Positions 1 to 8,593 of a stretch of 64,000 nucleotides of DNA are shown piece by piece; within the stretch, counting starts at the first letter, position 1, and every line of letters starts with the position of its first letter. A program made the position numbers and the translations under genes. Below the pieces are notes generated by a model. That model was given only the letters and a program-made list of their open reading frames with translations, was not told where the DNA came from and searched no databases. The DNA is from Zipacnadum sp036504235 (GTDB taxonomy: Bacteria > Armatimonadota > Zipacnadia > Zipacnadales > Zipacnadaceae): contig DASXVN010000030.1 in NCBI GenBank assembly GCA_036504235.1, positions 38,123 through 102,122 of the forward strand, read 5' to 3'.

Positions 1-3000
1 GTCTCCGTCTGGTACCGGGCGCCACAGAACGGGGCCATGATTGTCCTGAGTTTCATCGGCTTTGACGGCGACAAGTCGGTACCCAAGGGCGGCGACTCGA
101 TTGCCCTGCCGCAGAGCGCCGACTGGACGCAGATCAAGGCGACCATCCAGGTGCCCGCCGGGACGCGCGATATTCAGTTTGAGCTGCGGGTAGACAAGCC
201 CGGCAGCTACCTCTTTGACGATGCCGCGCTGGTGCGGACGCCGGCGGCGGCGGCCGGCGGCAAGCCCGATCGGATTCTCTTCGTGGTTCCGGCCGCCACC
301 AAGGTCACCTACTTGTGGGAAGCGGCGCTCAAGAACGCGGGCTGGCAGCGGGTCAGCTATGAGACCTGGGACAACCTGACCCCGGAACTGCTCAAGCAGT
401 GCCGCGTGGTGGTGATCGTCTATCTGCCTCTGCGCCCCGAGGTGAGCGACGCGGATCAGGCCACGATCAAGCTGCTGGACGACTACGCGAAGGCGGGCGG
501 CGGGCTGATGCTCAACCAGCAGTCCGGCCAGATGCTCACCGCCATGACGCTGTGTTGGGCGCTGGCCCGGAACTTCGGCACCGATATTCTCTGGGAGTAC
601 ACCACCTCCGACCCGGCGCGCACCAGAAAGGTCGGCGCCTGGGACGGGGACACCTTCACCTACACCGAGCAGGTCTCCGGTCCGGTGGCCCAGGGCGTCA
701 AGGGTGTGCTCTACCAGTCGGTGATGCAGATCGGCGCTTACGCGGGCATCATGCCCCTGATGCCGAATGACCCCTGGCAGGTAGTCCTGACCACCGGCGC
801 CAACTCCAAGACCACGCCGGTGCTGGTGGGTCTGGAGGAGATTGACAAGCGCTCCCGGCCGGCCGGATATACCTCCGACGTGCCGTTCGCGGGGATTCGC
901 CCATATGGCCAGGGCCGCGTCGCCTACTTCGGCATGTATCCCGACGTCATCTTTACGCGGCTCATCAATACCGACGACGACCGCAAGGTGCATGAGTCCC
1001 ACCTGGTCAAGGGCACGGACGGCTTCGGCAGCGACCTGCAGAAGCTGTATCTGAACACCTTCCAGTGGCTGGGAGCGGGCGGCGATCAGCTCATGACCGC
1101 CAACCTGCAGCGGCCGGCGATGAAGCCGGTCCAGTATGTCACCGCCTTCAAGTCCTTCAAGGGCCTCATCGGCCCGCGCACCAAGTACTCCAGTGGCCAG
1201 TCCACCGCGGAGGAGTACGTGACCCGCGCCCGGGCCGCCGGCTATGACTTCGTGATCTTCCTGGAGGACTTCGCGGCGCTCCAGCCGGGCGGCTTCGAGG
1301 CGCTCAAGGCCGACTGCAAGCGGCTGTCGGACGGCTCCTTCCTGGCGCTTCCGGGGGTAACCTATCAGAATACGGACGGCAACCACGAGTTCGCCTGGGG
1401 CAAGCACCTCCAGTTGCCCTCTGCCCTACTCCTGGGGCCGGACGGCAAGCGTTTCCTGGCGGTCGGTGGCGCGGAAAAGCCCGGGACCGACCTGACCTGG
1501 CTGTATACCCTGCTGGGCTTCGAGAACCAGTCCGGCTGGTACCTGTTCGGCCAGAACCCCTACCCGCACTTCGACGCCCGCGCCGTCAACGCGATGGGCG
1601 TTATCACCCAGGAGGGCGGCAAGACGCTGGAATCCGTAGTGGATTCCTACGCGGCCGAGGCTCGCAACGGTCAGTTCATGTGGCCGATCGCCCTGACGCT
1701 GATGAAGAACGCCAGCGAGATTGCCCTGGCGCAGAGCGGCGTCTACTACCACAACGAGATCGGCATCGAGGGCGTCGAGAAGCTGGATACCTGGCTCAAT
1801 ACCCTGGGCGGCCGCAGCGCCAAGCAGCTCTATCCCGGCGCCCCGGACTTCGGGGAGGTCTTCCTCACCAACGGGCCCCGCATTGATCTGAAGATGCCGC
1901 GGGGCGACACCGATCCCGAGGGCAATCTGTGGAGTCCGCGTCTGCAGGAGTGGGCCTTTGACCTGAAGGTCAGTTCTCCGGTGGGGCTGCGTGAGGTGCG
2001 GGTGATGGACGGGACGACGATGATTCGCCGGCTCCTGCCCGGCGGAGCCAAGGAGTTCGACCACGTGACCAGCCTGCCCCGCGAGCGCCAGAAAGGGATC
2101 TGGGTCCGGGCGATTGACACCCAGGGCCGCGAGGCGATCAGCCGCGACATTACCTCCGACTCCTGGCTGCTGCGCGAGTCGCAGTGCGCCGACCGCGAGA
2201 ACCAACTGCTGGACTCGCGCCAGGTCCGCGCGGACGGCACGCCCTTCTTCGTGGGCTACGGCGGGGACACCGCCATCCCCGACAAGGGCTCCTGGAATGG
2301 CCGCACCCGTCCGGTCGGCTGCTTCGTCTTCGACCAGAAGCTGGGCGCCGGCTCCATGGCCTACGACGGTTCGCCCGAGAATCATCCGGCGGTCTGCTTC
2401 AGCCCCTCGCTGTGGTACGGCGACAGCCAGCCGCAGGGCCTGGGCATCGTGAACCAACTGATCGGCGGCCGCGAGGGCGGGGCGCATGTGCAGCCCTCCC
2501 GCGTGTCGGCCTCCTCCGACGTGCTCATTGGCGACCGCATTCTGGACGGCGTCTTCCCGGTGAACGCCAAGCCGGTCTACCAGGTCTGGGGCACCCTGTA
2601 CCCGGTGACCCCGAGCCAGTACCTCAAGACGACGGCGCGAGAGTACCTGTACCTCATCAAGCCCGACGGGGCCAGCGTGTACCTGTGGGACCAGAGCTTC
2701 GAGTTCCTCCAGGACGTGCCGGTCACGACCAAGACCGCTTTCGCGCTGGGCATGGGCTACATCGGGGCCAGCAGCGCCACGGAGCGCGTCATCGTCAGCG
2801 GCGGGAAGATAGTGGACACCGGCAAGATAGCGGGCAAGCCGCTGGAGAGCTGGGACTTCAACAAGGGCGATTACGTCGGCCTGATTAAGAGCCCCTTCGG
2901 CTCGCTGGCGGTGTATAGCCTGACCGACGGACTGGTGATCGCCGGCGACGGCGTGAACTACAGCGTGGGCTTCAAGCCGACCGGCGCGGTCTACGCCCAG

Positions 3001-3600
3001 GGCGCCAAGCTGCGCGCCCGCATGATGATGGTGGGGATGCACCGGCTGGTCACCGACCCGGCGGCCTTGGCCGCGCAGTTCGCGGTGGACTACGGCCTCA
3101 CCGGTACGCCGACCTGGAAGTTCGAGCCGTTCCAGGGGACGGTTCTGCCCGCTGACTATCCGGCGGCGCTGCAGGCCGGCCCCGGCCAGTGCTTCGTCGG
3201 TCGCGTGAGCGGCGTGGACAAGCTGGCCGCCAACCTGGGCGTCGCGGTCTCGGGCCTGCGGGACAACTGGACGGCCTTCTGCCAGACCCAGGGCGCGGGC
3301 GGACAGACGCGGATCATCTCCGTGGAGAGGGGCACCGGCTACGCCGTGGTCACCGCGGCGGAAGAGGGCAAGACGCTGTTCTTCGGCCACCCGCTGATCG
3401 CGGATAACGCGGAGGTCGGTATCACCGTAGCCCGCAGCGGCGACTGGAAGTTCTGGGTGGCGGAGATCCACAACCCCACCGACAAGCCGATCATGGCCAC
3501 CGTGCGGAGCAACCCGGCTTGCCAGGGCCCTAACTTCAAGGAGACCCTGACGCTGGCGCCGGGCAGTTCGGTGATCCGGATCCTGGGGCCGGCGGGGTAG
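1..3600 (+). CDS. Large multidomain protein, 5'-truncated by the window edge
   Basis: The frame is open from the first base of the window, so the true start lies upstream; the first internal ATG is at 37. About 1199 codons are visible. The first ~70 residues look like the end of a beta-sandwich (carbohydrate-binding-like) domain. Next comes a segment that begins RILFVVPAATKVTYLWEAAL and resembles the class I glutamine-amidotransferase/ThuA fold. A later stretch (about residues 385-470 from the ATG) resembles a PHP-like domain (SSGQSTAEEYVTRARAAG, later LPGVTY), but the usual metal-binding HxH is not evident. The C-terminal ~600 residues are beta-rich and unassigned. No membrane segment is seen in the visible part. 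A strong terminator follows. Domain names are by eye; the role is unknown, possibly extracellular glycan recognition. Confidence 0.75.
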   Translation, partial: VSVWYRAPQNGAMIVLSFIGFDGDKSVPKGGDSIALPQSADWTQIKATIQVPAGTRDIQFELRVDKPGSYLFDDAALVRTPAAAAGGKPDRILFVVPAATKVTYLWEAALKNAGWQRVSYETWDNLTPELLKQCRVVVIVYLPLRPEVSDADQATIKLLDDYAKAGGGLMLNQQSGQMLTAMTLCWALARNFGTDILWEYTTSDPARTRKVGAWDGDTFTYTEQVSGPVAQGVKGVLYQSVMQIGAYAGIMPLMPNDPWQVVLTTGANSKTTPVLVGLEEIDKRSRPAGYTSDVPFAGIRPYGQGRVAYFGMYPDVIFTRLINTDDDRKVHESHLVKGTDGFGSDLQKLYLNTFQWLGAGGDQLMTANLQRPAMKPVQYVTAFKSFKGLIGPRTKYSSGQSTAEEYVTRARAAGYDFVIFLEDFAALQPGGFEALKADCKRLSDGSFLALPGVTYQNTDGNHEFAWGKHLQLPSALLLGPDGKRFLAVGGAEKPGTDLTWLYTLLGFENQSGWYLFGQNPYPHFDARAVNAMGVITQEGGKTLESVVDSYAAEARNGQFMWPIALTLMKNASEIALAQSGVYYHNEIGIEGVEKLDTWLNTLGGRSAKQLYPGAPDFGEVFLTNGPRIDLKMPRGDTDPEGNLWSPRLQEWAFDLKVSSPVGLREVRVMDGTTMIRRLLPGGAKEFDHVTSLPRERQKGIWVRAIDTQGREAISRDITSDSWLLRESQCADRENQLLDSRQVRADGTPFFVGYGGDTAIPDKGSWNGRTRPVGCFVFDQKLGAGSMAYDGSPENHPAVCFSPSLWYGDSQPQGLGIVNQLIGGREGGAHVQPSRVSASSDVLIGDRILDGVFPVNAKPVYQVWGTLYPVTPSQYLKTTAREYLYLIKPDGASVYLWDQSFEFLQDVPVTTKTAFALGMGYIGASSATERVIVSGGKIVDTGKIAGKPLESWDFNKGDYVGLIKSPFGSLAVYSLTDGLVIAGDGVNYSVGFKPTGAVYAQGAKLRARMMMVGMHRLVTDPAALAAQFAVDYGLTGTPTWKFEPFQGTVLPADYPAALQAGPGQCFVGRVSGVDKLAANLGVAVSGLRDNWTAFCQTQGAGGQTRIISVERGTGYAVVTAAEEGKTLFFGHPLIADNAEVGITVARSGDWKFWVAEIHNPTDKPIMATVRSNPACQGPNFKETLTLAPGSSVIRILGPAG

Positions 3601-3629
3601 GGCGCGAACGACCTCCATATGTTACCCAC

Positions 3630-3669
3630 AGGCCCTTCTGCCCACCAGCAGAAGGGCCTTTTGTCTTTT
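3630..3669 (+). terminator. Rho-independent terminator after the large protein
   Basis: An 11-bp perfect stem (AGGCCCTTCTG / CAGAAGGGCCT) with an 8-base loop is followed by TTTGTCTTTT. It lies 30 bases after the stop codon. Confidence 0.85.
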
Positions 3670-3781
3670 GGCCGCTAGCTAGATTACCCCGTGGTCGCCG
3701 ATCTCCGGGTCCGCGAAGAGGTTGTCCTGCGGAACCGAGGGCATCGAGCATTCCAGCAGCAGCGCAGTTCCCGGGTGTCGC

Positions 3782-3814
3782 GAAGGCCCTGCTACCGGTG
3801 GTAGCAGGGCCTTC
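3782..3814. repeat. Perfect 15-bp inverted repeat, possible terminator
   Basis: The arms GAAGGCCCTGCTACC and GGTAGCAGGGCCTTC are separated by GGT. It lies between convergent genes (ends at 3600 and 3865). Neither strand shows a T-run after the stem, so termination is plausible but not canonical. Confidence 0.6.
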
Positions 3815-3864
3815 CGTATATGGTCTAGCGACGGTTCTCGCCCTCGTCAGCGGTGCTTACCTGC

Positions 3865-5007
3865 TCATAGCGCCGGCACGAGTGCGCCCGCGCGCGGGCT
3901 GCCCAGGCCGGTCACCAAGTCGTAGCCGGTGGTGCATGAGTAACTCCGGTTCGTGCCACTGGTGATGTCCAGGAAGTAGGTGCCCAGCGACGTGGGGCTG
4001 CCCAGGGCATACAGGGCGGCGTCGGCGCTGCTCAGGCGGCTGCCCCGCGCGGCGTTCGCTCGCGCCAGCAGAGCGGCCCACTGCGGGGCGCCCGCGCTGG
4101 TGCCGCCGACCTGCACCCAGGCCCGCGAGCCCTTGCCGCTGGCGCTGCAGTATACCGGGAATCCGGTGGCCGGGTTCGCGTTGTAGCTGACATCCGGCAT
4201 GGTCCGATGCCCGGTGGACTGCGAGGCGGTCTGATAAGCCGGCTGGTCCTCGTAGGCGCTGGGGCCGCCGTTGCTGCCCGACCAGGCGGTCTCGGACAAG
4301 CGGTTCCCGGCGCTATCCAGGGACAGGCTGGTTCCGCCCACGGAGACTACATAAGGCGACACCGCCGGCCACTGCGCGCCCCCGCCGCTGTCGCCGGAGG
4401 AGGCGGTGAAGGTGACGCCGGTCTTGTTGAAGTGGAAGTCGTACAGGGTCTCGCCGGCAAACTCATTGCCGCCCCAGCTCATCGACACCTGCCCGGCGCG
4501 CGCGGCGGCGTAGTCGACGCAGGTCAGCAGGGAGTTGAAGCTGGCATCATTGGCGACTACCAGCAGGATCGTCGCCCCGGGGGCCATGGCGTGGGCCCAC
4601 TCGACGTCCAGGGAGGTCTCCAGCGCCCAGCCGGCATTGCTGCGGCGTTTGCCGCCCTGGGGGTAGGCGATCTGGACGGTCGTGGTGGGCAGGCCGAACT
4701 GCGTGCAGAAGGTGTTCAGGTCGCTCTGGATGGTCGAGCTACCGTAGGCGTCCACGATGGCGATGACCTCCCCGGAGCCGGTGCCGGGAAGGGTGTCAAA
4801 GCCGTAGGCGTGGCGGATCTGCTGGGGGGTGTAGCCGGAGAGCGCCGCCGGGCCCACCTGCTGGATGTGGACAGGCGGACGCGCCTCCCAGCCCGAAGGC
4901 ACAGGGGCCTGCCCGGCGGGATCACCCGATCCGCCGCAGCCCGTCAGCAACAGGGCGGTGCAGGCGAGTAGCACAGCGAGACTGAACAGAAGCGATCGAT
5001 ACCACAT
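3865..5007 (-). CDS. Secreted S53 (sedolisin/kumamolisin-like) serine-carboxyl peptidase, lipoprotein
   Basis: 380 residues. The N-terminus is a lipoprotein signal with lipobox LTGC (Cys24), so the enzyme is probably tethered outside the inner membrane. The S53 catalytic set is visible: E130 and D134 in ALETSLDVEW, oxyanion D206 in SSGDSGG, and nucleophile S304 in GGTSAGAP. The C-terminus has the family's calcium-site pattern (DITSG, then GYDLVTGLGSP). Unlike many S53 proteins there is no long activation propeptide: only ~50 residues separate the lipobox from the catalytic domain. The start is set by GAGGAGGG eight bases upstream of the ATG. A 6-bp inverted repeat (GTGGAC-GCT-GTCCAC, 5071-5085) lies upstream and could be a regulatory site. 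The substrate is unknown. Confidence 0.88.
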   Translation of the reverse strand: MWYRSLLFSLAVLLACTALLLTGCGGSGDPAGQAPVPSGWEARPPVHIQQVGPAALSGYTPQQIRHAYGFDTLPGTGSGEVIAIVDAYGSSTIQSDLNTFCTQFGLPTTTVQIAYPQGGKRRSNAGWALETSLDVEWAHAMAPGATILLVVANDASFNSLLTCVDYAAARAGQVSMSWGGNEFAGETLYDFHFNKTGVTFTASSGDSGGGAQWPAVSPYVVSVGGTSLSLDSAGNRLSETAWSGSNGGPSAYEDQPAYQTASQSTGHRTMPDVSYNANPATGFPVYCSASGKGSRAWVQVGGTSAGAPQWAALLARANAARGSRLSSADAALYALGSPTSLGTYFLDITSGTNRSYSCTTGYDLVTGLGSPRAGALVPAL

Positions 5008-5204
5008 ACGGATTTCCCTCCTCGATCTGCGGCCGAGGCAACCAGACCGCTTGGCCTCTTATCCAAATCAGTGGACGCTGTCCACGGTAGATTGTTTTGC
5101 TGCGGGAGCGGTTGGAACCACTCTCCTTGCTAGTGTTCGCCGCGAGCTGAAGCTCTTCTGCTTGGCGTCCGTTCCCGCGCTCGGGTGTGTCATCCGCCGC
5201 GCCC

Positions 5205-5528
5205 CTAGTCCTGATGGAAAACTTCCTCCAGGGGCGCCCACCACTCGCCCTCGGCCGCCGTCTCCACCGGGTGCTGCAGGGGGTCGCAGATCTCCCACCA
5301 CTGCTGAGTCACCGGGTCCGCGGCCATCTTGGCCATGTCGGCCGCGTAATCGACGCCGTGGTACTCGAAGTAGCTGAACAGAAGGCCGTCGCGGTAGAAG
5401 ATCGAGTAGTTGCGGATATTGCACTCGGTGATCGTCTGAGCCACGCCGGGCCAGATCGCCACGTGCAAGCGCTTGTACTCCTCCAGTACCTCGGGGAGTA
5501 ACCTGATGACGGCTCCGTATCGCTTCAT
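5205..5528 (-). CDS. rhaM: L-rhamnose mutarotase
   Basis: 107 residues, the usual family length. It interconverts the alpha and beta anomers of L-rhamnose. The family pattern EEYKRLHVAIWP places Y18 and H22 at the positions used by the E. coli enzyme, and a later QWWEICDPL matches the conserved tryptophan pair. An upstream in-frame ATG would add six residues, but AAAGGA eight bases before the second ATG favours the start used here. It lies 87 bases downstream of a URO-D family gene on the same strand, so the two may be co-transcribed. No other rhamnose catabolic gene is in the window. Confidence 0.9.
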   Translation of the reverse strand: MKRYGAVIRLLPEVLEEYKRLHVAIWPGVAQTITECNIRNYSIFYRDGLLFSYFEYHGVDYAADMAKMAADPVTQQWWEICDPLQHPVETAAEGEWWAPLEEVFHQD

Positions 5529-5565
5529 TGCTGAGGTCCTTTCCATGCGCTAACTTGGTTTTGCT

Positions 5566-5590
5566 CCCCCTCTCCTGCCCGGAGAGGGGG
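5566..5590. repeat. Palindrome of a dispersed repeat type (CCCCCTCTCC...)
   Basis: Ten-bp arms CCCCCTCTCC and GGAGAGGGGG flank a 5-base loop and are followed by TTAGGGGGTGAGG. It occupies most of the gap between the URO-D gene and rhaM. I recall this sequence type as a frequent dispersed intergenic repeat in many genomes; only one copy is seen here. Confidence 0.6.
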
Positions 5591-5615
5591 TTAGGGGGTG
5601 AGGCCTCCCCCGGGT

Positions 5616-6656
5616 CTATCCGTACCAGCCCTCTTCCAGAAGGGTGTCGCACATTGCCAGCACGTTTTCGACGGGGGTCTCCTCGAGGATGGTGTCGTGG
5701 CTGGCGCCGGCGATATAGCCGCCGCCCGGCGCCATGGTCTTGAGCACCGCCCGGGTCTGTTCGCGCACCTGCGCGGGCGTGCTCTCGATCAGCACGTGGT
5801 GCGAGTCAATCGCGCCGTTGAAGACGATCCGGCTCCCGAAATCGCGCTTGAGCGTCGCCAGGTCCATGCCGCTGCAGGAGGGCTGCACGGCGTGCAGGGC
5901 GTCCAGCCGCGCCTCGATGAGGCTGGGAATCAGCGGCGCAATCCCACCGCAGCAGTGCATCATGACCGGCAGGCCATAGTCGTGGCCGAGGTCAATCAGC
6001 CGCTGCAAGTGCGACAAAAGGAAGCGCCGGAAGAGATCCACGCCCAGCAGTGGCCCGGTCTGGCTACCCAGGTCGTTGCCCATAAAGAAAATGTCAATCG
6101 CGCCCGCCGCGGCGTCGAAGATGCGCCGGCTGACCTCCGCGTAATAGTCCACCATGTGCCCCAGGAGCGCGTCCACGGTCTCCGGGGCGTCGTACATGGA
6201 AAAGTAGAGCTGCTCCATGCCCATCAGGTCAATCGCGTCATGCCAGAAGGGCGACCAGTCGCCGCCCAGAATCGCATACTGCCCGCCCCCGGCGAGGGCC
6301 TCCGCGCGCAGGTGCGAGGTATCCATCGCGGCGGCGTCGGGCCAAGGGTAGGCGTGCACTTGCGCCGGCGTCGCGCCGGCCAGGGGGTGGCTGATCGGCT
6401 GTCCGAAGCCCAGGCCATGACGATCCACGCCAAAGATCGTCCGCACCGTGACGCCCTCCGGCAGCGCCGCCGGGGCCGGCTCGCGGGCGAACACCCGCCG
6501 AAAATCATCCCCAAACCGCAGCCGCAGGCCCTCCACGTCGAGGTGCAGCTCCTGCTGCGCCTTGGCCCAGAACTCCTCCGAGCAGCCCACCCACAGCGGC
6601 ACGCGGTCCGGCTCGTCATGCGCAAAGGTCGTCAGCACTCGCTCGCGCGAAGTCAT
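5616..6656 (-). CDS. Uroporphyrinogen decarboxylase (URO-D) family protein
   Basis: 346 residues spanning a full URO-D TIM barrel. It opens with the typical MTSRERVLTTFAHDEPDR and has the HCCGG motif (MMHCCGGIAP, about residue 237) seen in the corrinoid methyltransferase-like branch (MtaA/CmuA type) rather than in HemE. It is therefore more likely a methyltransferase-like or unknown-substrate enzyme than a haem-pathway decarboxylase. GGGAG precedes the ATG. Its neighbour rhaM on the same strand suggests a link to sugar metabolism; this pairing is inference. A second, diverged family member is at 36875. Confidence 0.82.
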   Translation of the reverse strand: MTSRERVLTTFAHDEPDRVPLWVGCSEEFWAKAQQELHLDVEGLRLRFGDDFRRVFAREPAPAALPEGVTVRTIFGVDRHGLGFGQPISHPLAGATPAQVHAYPWPDAAAMDTSHLRAEALAGGGQYAILGGDWSPFWHDAIDLMGMEQLYFSMYDAPETVDALLGHMVDYYAEVSRRIFDAAAGAIDIFFMGNDLGSQTGPLLGVDLFRRFLLSHLQRLIDLGHDYGLPVMMHCCGGIAPLIPSLIEARLDALHAVQPSCSGMDLATLKRDFGSRIVFNGAIDSHHVLIESTPAQVREQTRAVLKTMAPGGGYIAGASHDTILEETPVENVLAMCDTLLEEGWYG

Positions 6657-6795
6657 CTCATGCTCCCTCTCCGGCCGGTAGTCACCAGCCTTCCCGTAGC
6701 GAGAGTTCCGGCTCCCCGGTGCTGATTCCTCCCGGCCCGGGCGGCAACCGAGGACTCGCGTCCGCGGAAAGGGACTGGCTGCGGGGAACCAATCG

Positions 6796-6804
6796 TGTTA
6801 TGAT
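6796..6804 (+). promoter_or_regulatory. Candidate extended -10 promoter for the cobalt transporter operon
   Basis: TGT-TATGAT fits an extended -10 (TGn-TATnAT). No convincing -35 is seen. A small hairpin with 6-bp arms (ACGACG/CGTCGT, 6833-6863) lies in the leader. I do not see a cobalamin riboswitch. Confidence 0.4.
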
Positions 6805-6886
6805 TCAGTCATTAGTGCTACGAAGGAAGGAAACGACGCCAGGCGGCTCTGCAGGGCCGTCGTCGGACCCTGAGGTAAGGCCGCCC

Positions 6887-7537
6887 ATGCATATACCTGA
6901 CGGATTTGTGGATTTGCCCACGGCGCTAGCCACCGGCGCGTTGGCTGCCGGGGGCGTGGGCTATGCCTCCTGGCGACTGAGCCGGACGCTGGCGCCGGAG
7001 AAGGTGCCTTTGTTGGGAGTCGCCGGGGCTTTCGTTTTTGCCGGGCAGATGGTCAATTTCCCGGTAGCGGGCGGCACCTCCGGGCATCTACTGGGCGCGG
7101 CGCTGGTGACGCTGCTGCTGGGGCCCTGGGCGGCGATGCTGGTAATCACCTCGGTCCTGGTGGTGCAGTGCCTGGTCTTCCAGGACGGCGGTCTGAGCGC
7201 GCTGGGGGCGAATGTGCTGAATATGGCGGTAATCGGGCCGCTGGTGGCGGCCGGAGTCTCGGGCGCGGGGCAGAGCCTGTTCCGCGGACCGCGCGGCCGC
7301 TGGGTGGCAGCCGGCGGGGCGGCGTGGGCCACGGTGGTCGCGGCGGCGCTGGCGGCCGCGCTGGAGCTGATTGTCTCCGGCACGGCCCCGGCGGTGGTCG
7401 TGCTGCCGGCCATGGTCGGCGTACACGCGCTGATCGGCCTGGGGGAGGCGGCCCTGACCGTGGGCGCGCTGGCGGCGGTAGTCGCGGCCCGTCCGGACTT
7501 GTGGCCGGTGCGGCCGCGGGCGGAGGTGCAACTATGA
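6887..7537 (+). CDS. cbiM: Cobalt ECF transporter S-component CbiM
   Basis: 216 residues. CbiM is the integral-membrane substrate-binding component of the Co2+ energy-coupling-factor transporter. The mature N-terminus MHIPDGFV is diagnostic: the first residues coordinate the metal, which fixes the start at this ATG although the frame is open 168 bases further upstream. GAGGTAAGG lies just upstream. Several hydrophobic helices follow, rich in Gly, Ala, Val and Leu. Its stop overlaps the next start (ATGA), so cbiM-cbiN-like-cbiQ-cbiO is a translationally coupled operon. The imported metal is probably cobalt for cobalamin, although nickel relatives (NikM) exist. Confidence 0.93.
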   Translation: MHIPDGFVDLPTALATGALAAGGVGYASWRLSRTLAPEKVPLLGVAGAFVFAGQMVNFPVAGGTSGHLLGAALVTLLLGPWAAMLVITSVLVVQCLVFQDGGLSALGANVLNMAVIGPLVAAGVSGAGQSLFRGPRGRWVAAGGAAWATVVAAALAAALELIVSGTAPAVVVLPAMVGVHALIGLGEAALTVGALAAVVAARPDLWPVRPRAEVQL

Positions 7538-7836
7538 AGAATCGCGGGTGGCTCGCAATTTTGGTGATAGCTGTCGCGGTGGCGGCCCTGGTGGCGCCGT
7601 TTGCCTCCTCCTGGCCGGATGGCCTGGAGAAGGTGGCGGGCCAACTGGGCTTTGCCCCCCGCGCGGCCGCGCCCGCGCCGGGCTATGCTCTGCCGGGCCT
7701 ACCGGAGGGGCATGTTTCCACCGGAGTAGCCGGTATTCTGGGTACACTAATTGTATTCGCGGCGGTCTACGGGCTGGCGGCCTTGCTGGCGGCCCGCGCG
7801 AGGAAGCGTAATGTGCAACTCGAAACTCATCAATAA
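7534..7836 (+). CDS. PDGLE-domain protein, CbiN-like component
   Basis: 100 residues with two membrane helices, one at the N-terminus (residues ~5-24) and one near the C-terminus (~64-86). The extracytoplasmic loop contains SSWPDGLEKVA, the PDGLE signature that defines this domain. In other genomes it stands in for CbiN or is fused to CbiM. It overlaps cbiM by four bases and cbiQ by 26 bases, so it belongs to the transporter. It probably helps CbiM take up the metal. Confidence 0.88.
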   Translation: MKNRGWLAILVIAVAVAALVAPFASSWPDGLEKVAGQLGFAPRAAAPAPGYALPGLPEGHVSTGVAGILGTLIVFAAVYGLAALLAARARKRNVQLETHQ

Positions 7837-8593
7837 TCACGGAGGCGCGGCGAGGGGGGGCGGCTGGCTGCAGGACGGTCTGCGGCGGCTGCATCCGGTC
7901 AGCAAGGTGCTGGCCTGCCTGGGTCTGGTCCTGGGCGCGGTGAGCCTCGCTCCGCTGGCGCAGGGGCGGCTGGCCGCGGTCGGGGGCGGCCTGGCGCTGC
8001 TCTGGCTGGTCGCGGGCTTCTCGCCGCTGACGCTGGCTAAACGCCTGGCCGTCGCCGCGCCGTTTGTCGGTCTGGCCGCGCTCTGTGTGCTCTTCGGCTC
8101 GCCGCATACGGTCACGGCGGGCGTCGGCGCATTCACGTTTCCGCCAACCCCGGAAGCGGTGGCCCGGTTTGAGCTGCTGCTGCTCAAAGCGGGTGTCTCC
8201 CTGGTGGCGCTGAGCCTGCTGGGGGCGACGACCACCCCGGAGGAGCTGCTCGGCGCGCTGCGCACCTTGCGCGTCCCGGCGCTGCTGGTGACCACGTTGG
8301 CCCTCACCATCCGCTACCTCAGCGTGCTGCGCGAGGAGGCCCAGCGGATGCTCCAGGCCCGCGATTCCCGCGGCTGCCCCACCGGGCTGCGGCGGCGTGC
8401 CCGGGTGACCGGCAGCATGATCGGTTCCCTGTTCCTGCGCTCCTACGAGCGGGCCGAGCGCGTGGGCCACGCCATGGCCGCGCGCGGCTTCACCGGCTCC
8501 TTTCCCGGGGACGAGCCCCGGCGCCTCACCCATCCTGATCTGCTGGCGCCGCTGCTGACCGTCGGCATGATGTGCTGGCTGGTGCTCTGGTGA
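7811..8593 (+). CDS. cbiQ: Cobalt ECF transporter T-component CbiQ
   Basis: 260 residues with about five or six membrane helices. CbiQ couples ATP hydrolysis by CbiO to the substrate-binding unit. The cytoplasmic coupling helices carry the family Ala-Arg-Gly signatures, seen here as MLQARDSRG and MAARGF, preceded by RSYERAERVGHA. The start is the ATG preceded by AGGAAG, inside the end of the previous gene. The stop overlaps the cbiO GTG start (GTGA). Confidence 0.92.
   Translation: MCNSKLINNHGGAARGGGWLQDGLRRLHPVSKVLACLGLVLGAVSLAPLAQGRLAAVGGGLALLWLVAGFSPLTLAKRLAVAAPFVGLAALCVLFGSPHTVTAGVGAFTFPPTPEAVARFELLLLKAGVSLVALSLLGATTTPEELLGALRTLRVPALLVTTLALTIRYLSVLREEAQRMLQARDSRGCPTGLRRRARVTGSMIGSLFLRSYERAERVGHAMAARGFTGSFPGDEPRRLTHPDLLAPLLTVGMMCWLVLW

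Noticed and set aside
1426..3618. 730-codon open frame on the - strand opposite the large protein
   Set aside because: Arg/Gly/His-rich composition typical of the complement of GC-rich coding sequence; no family motif; the + frame has clear domain features.
6657..6886. Cobalamin riboswitch upstream of cbiM
   Set aside because: Only a partial B12-box-like stretch is present; the other conserved paired regions are not visible, and the hairpin is too small.
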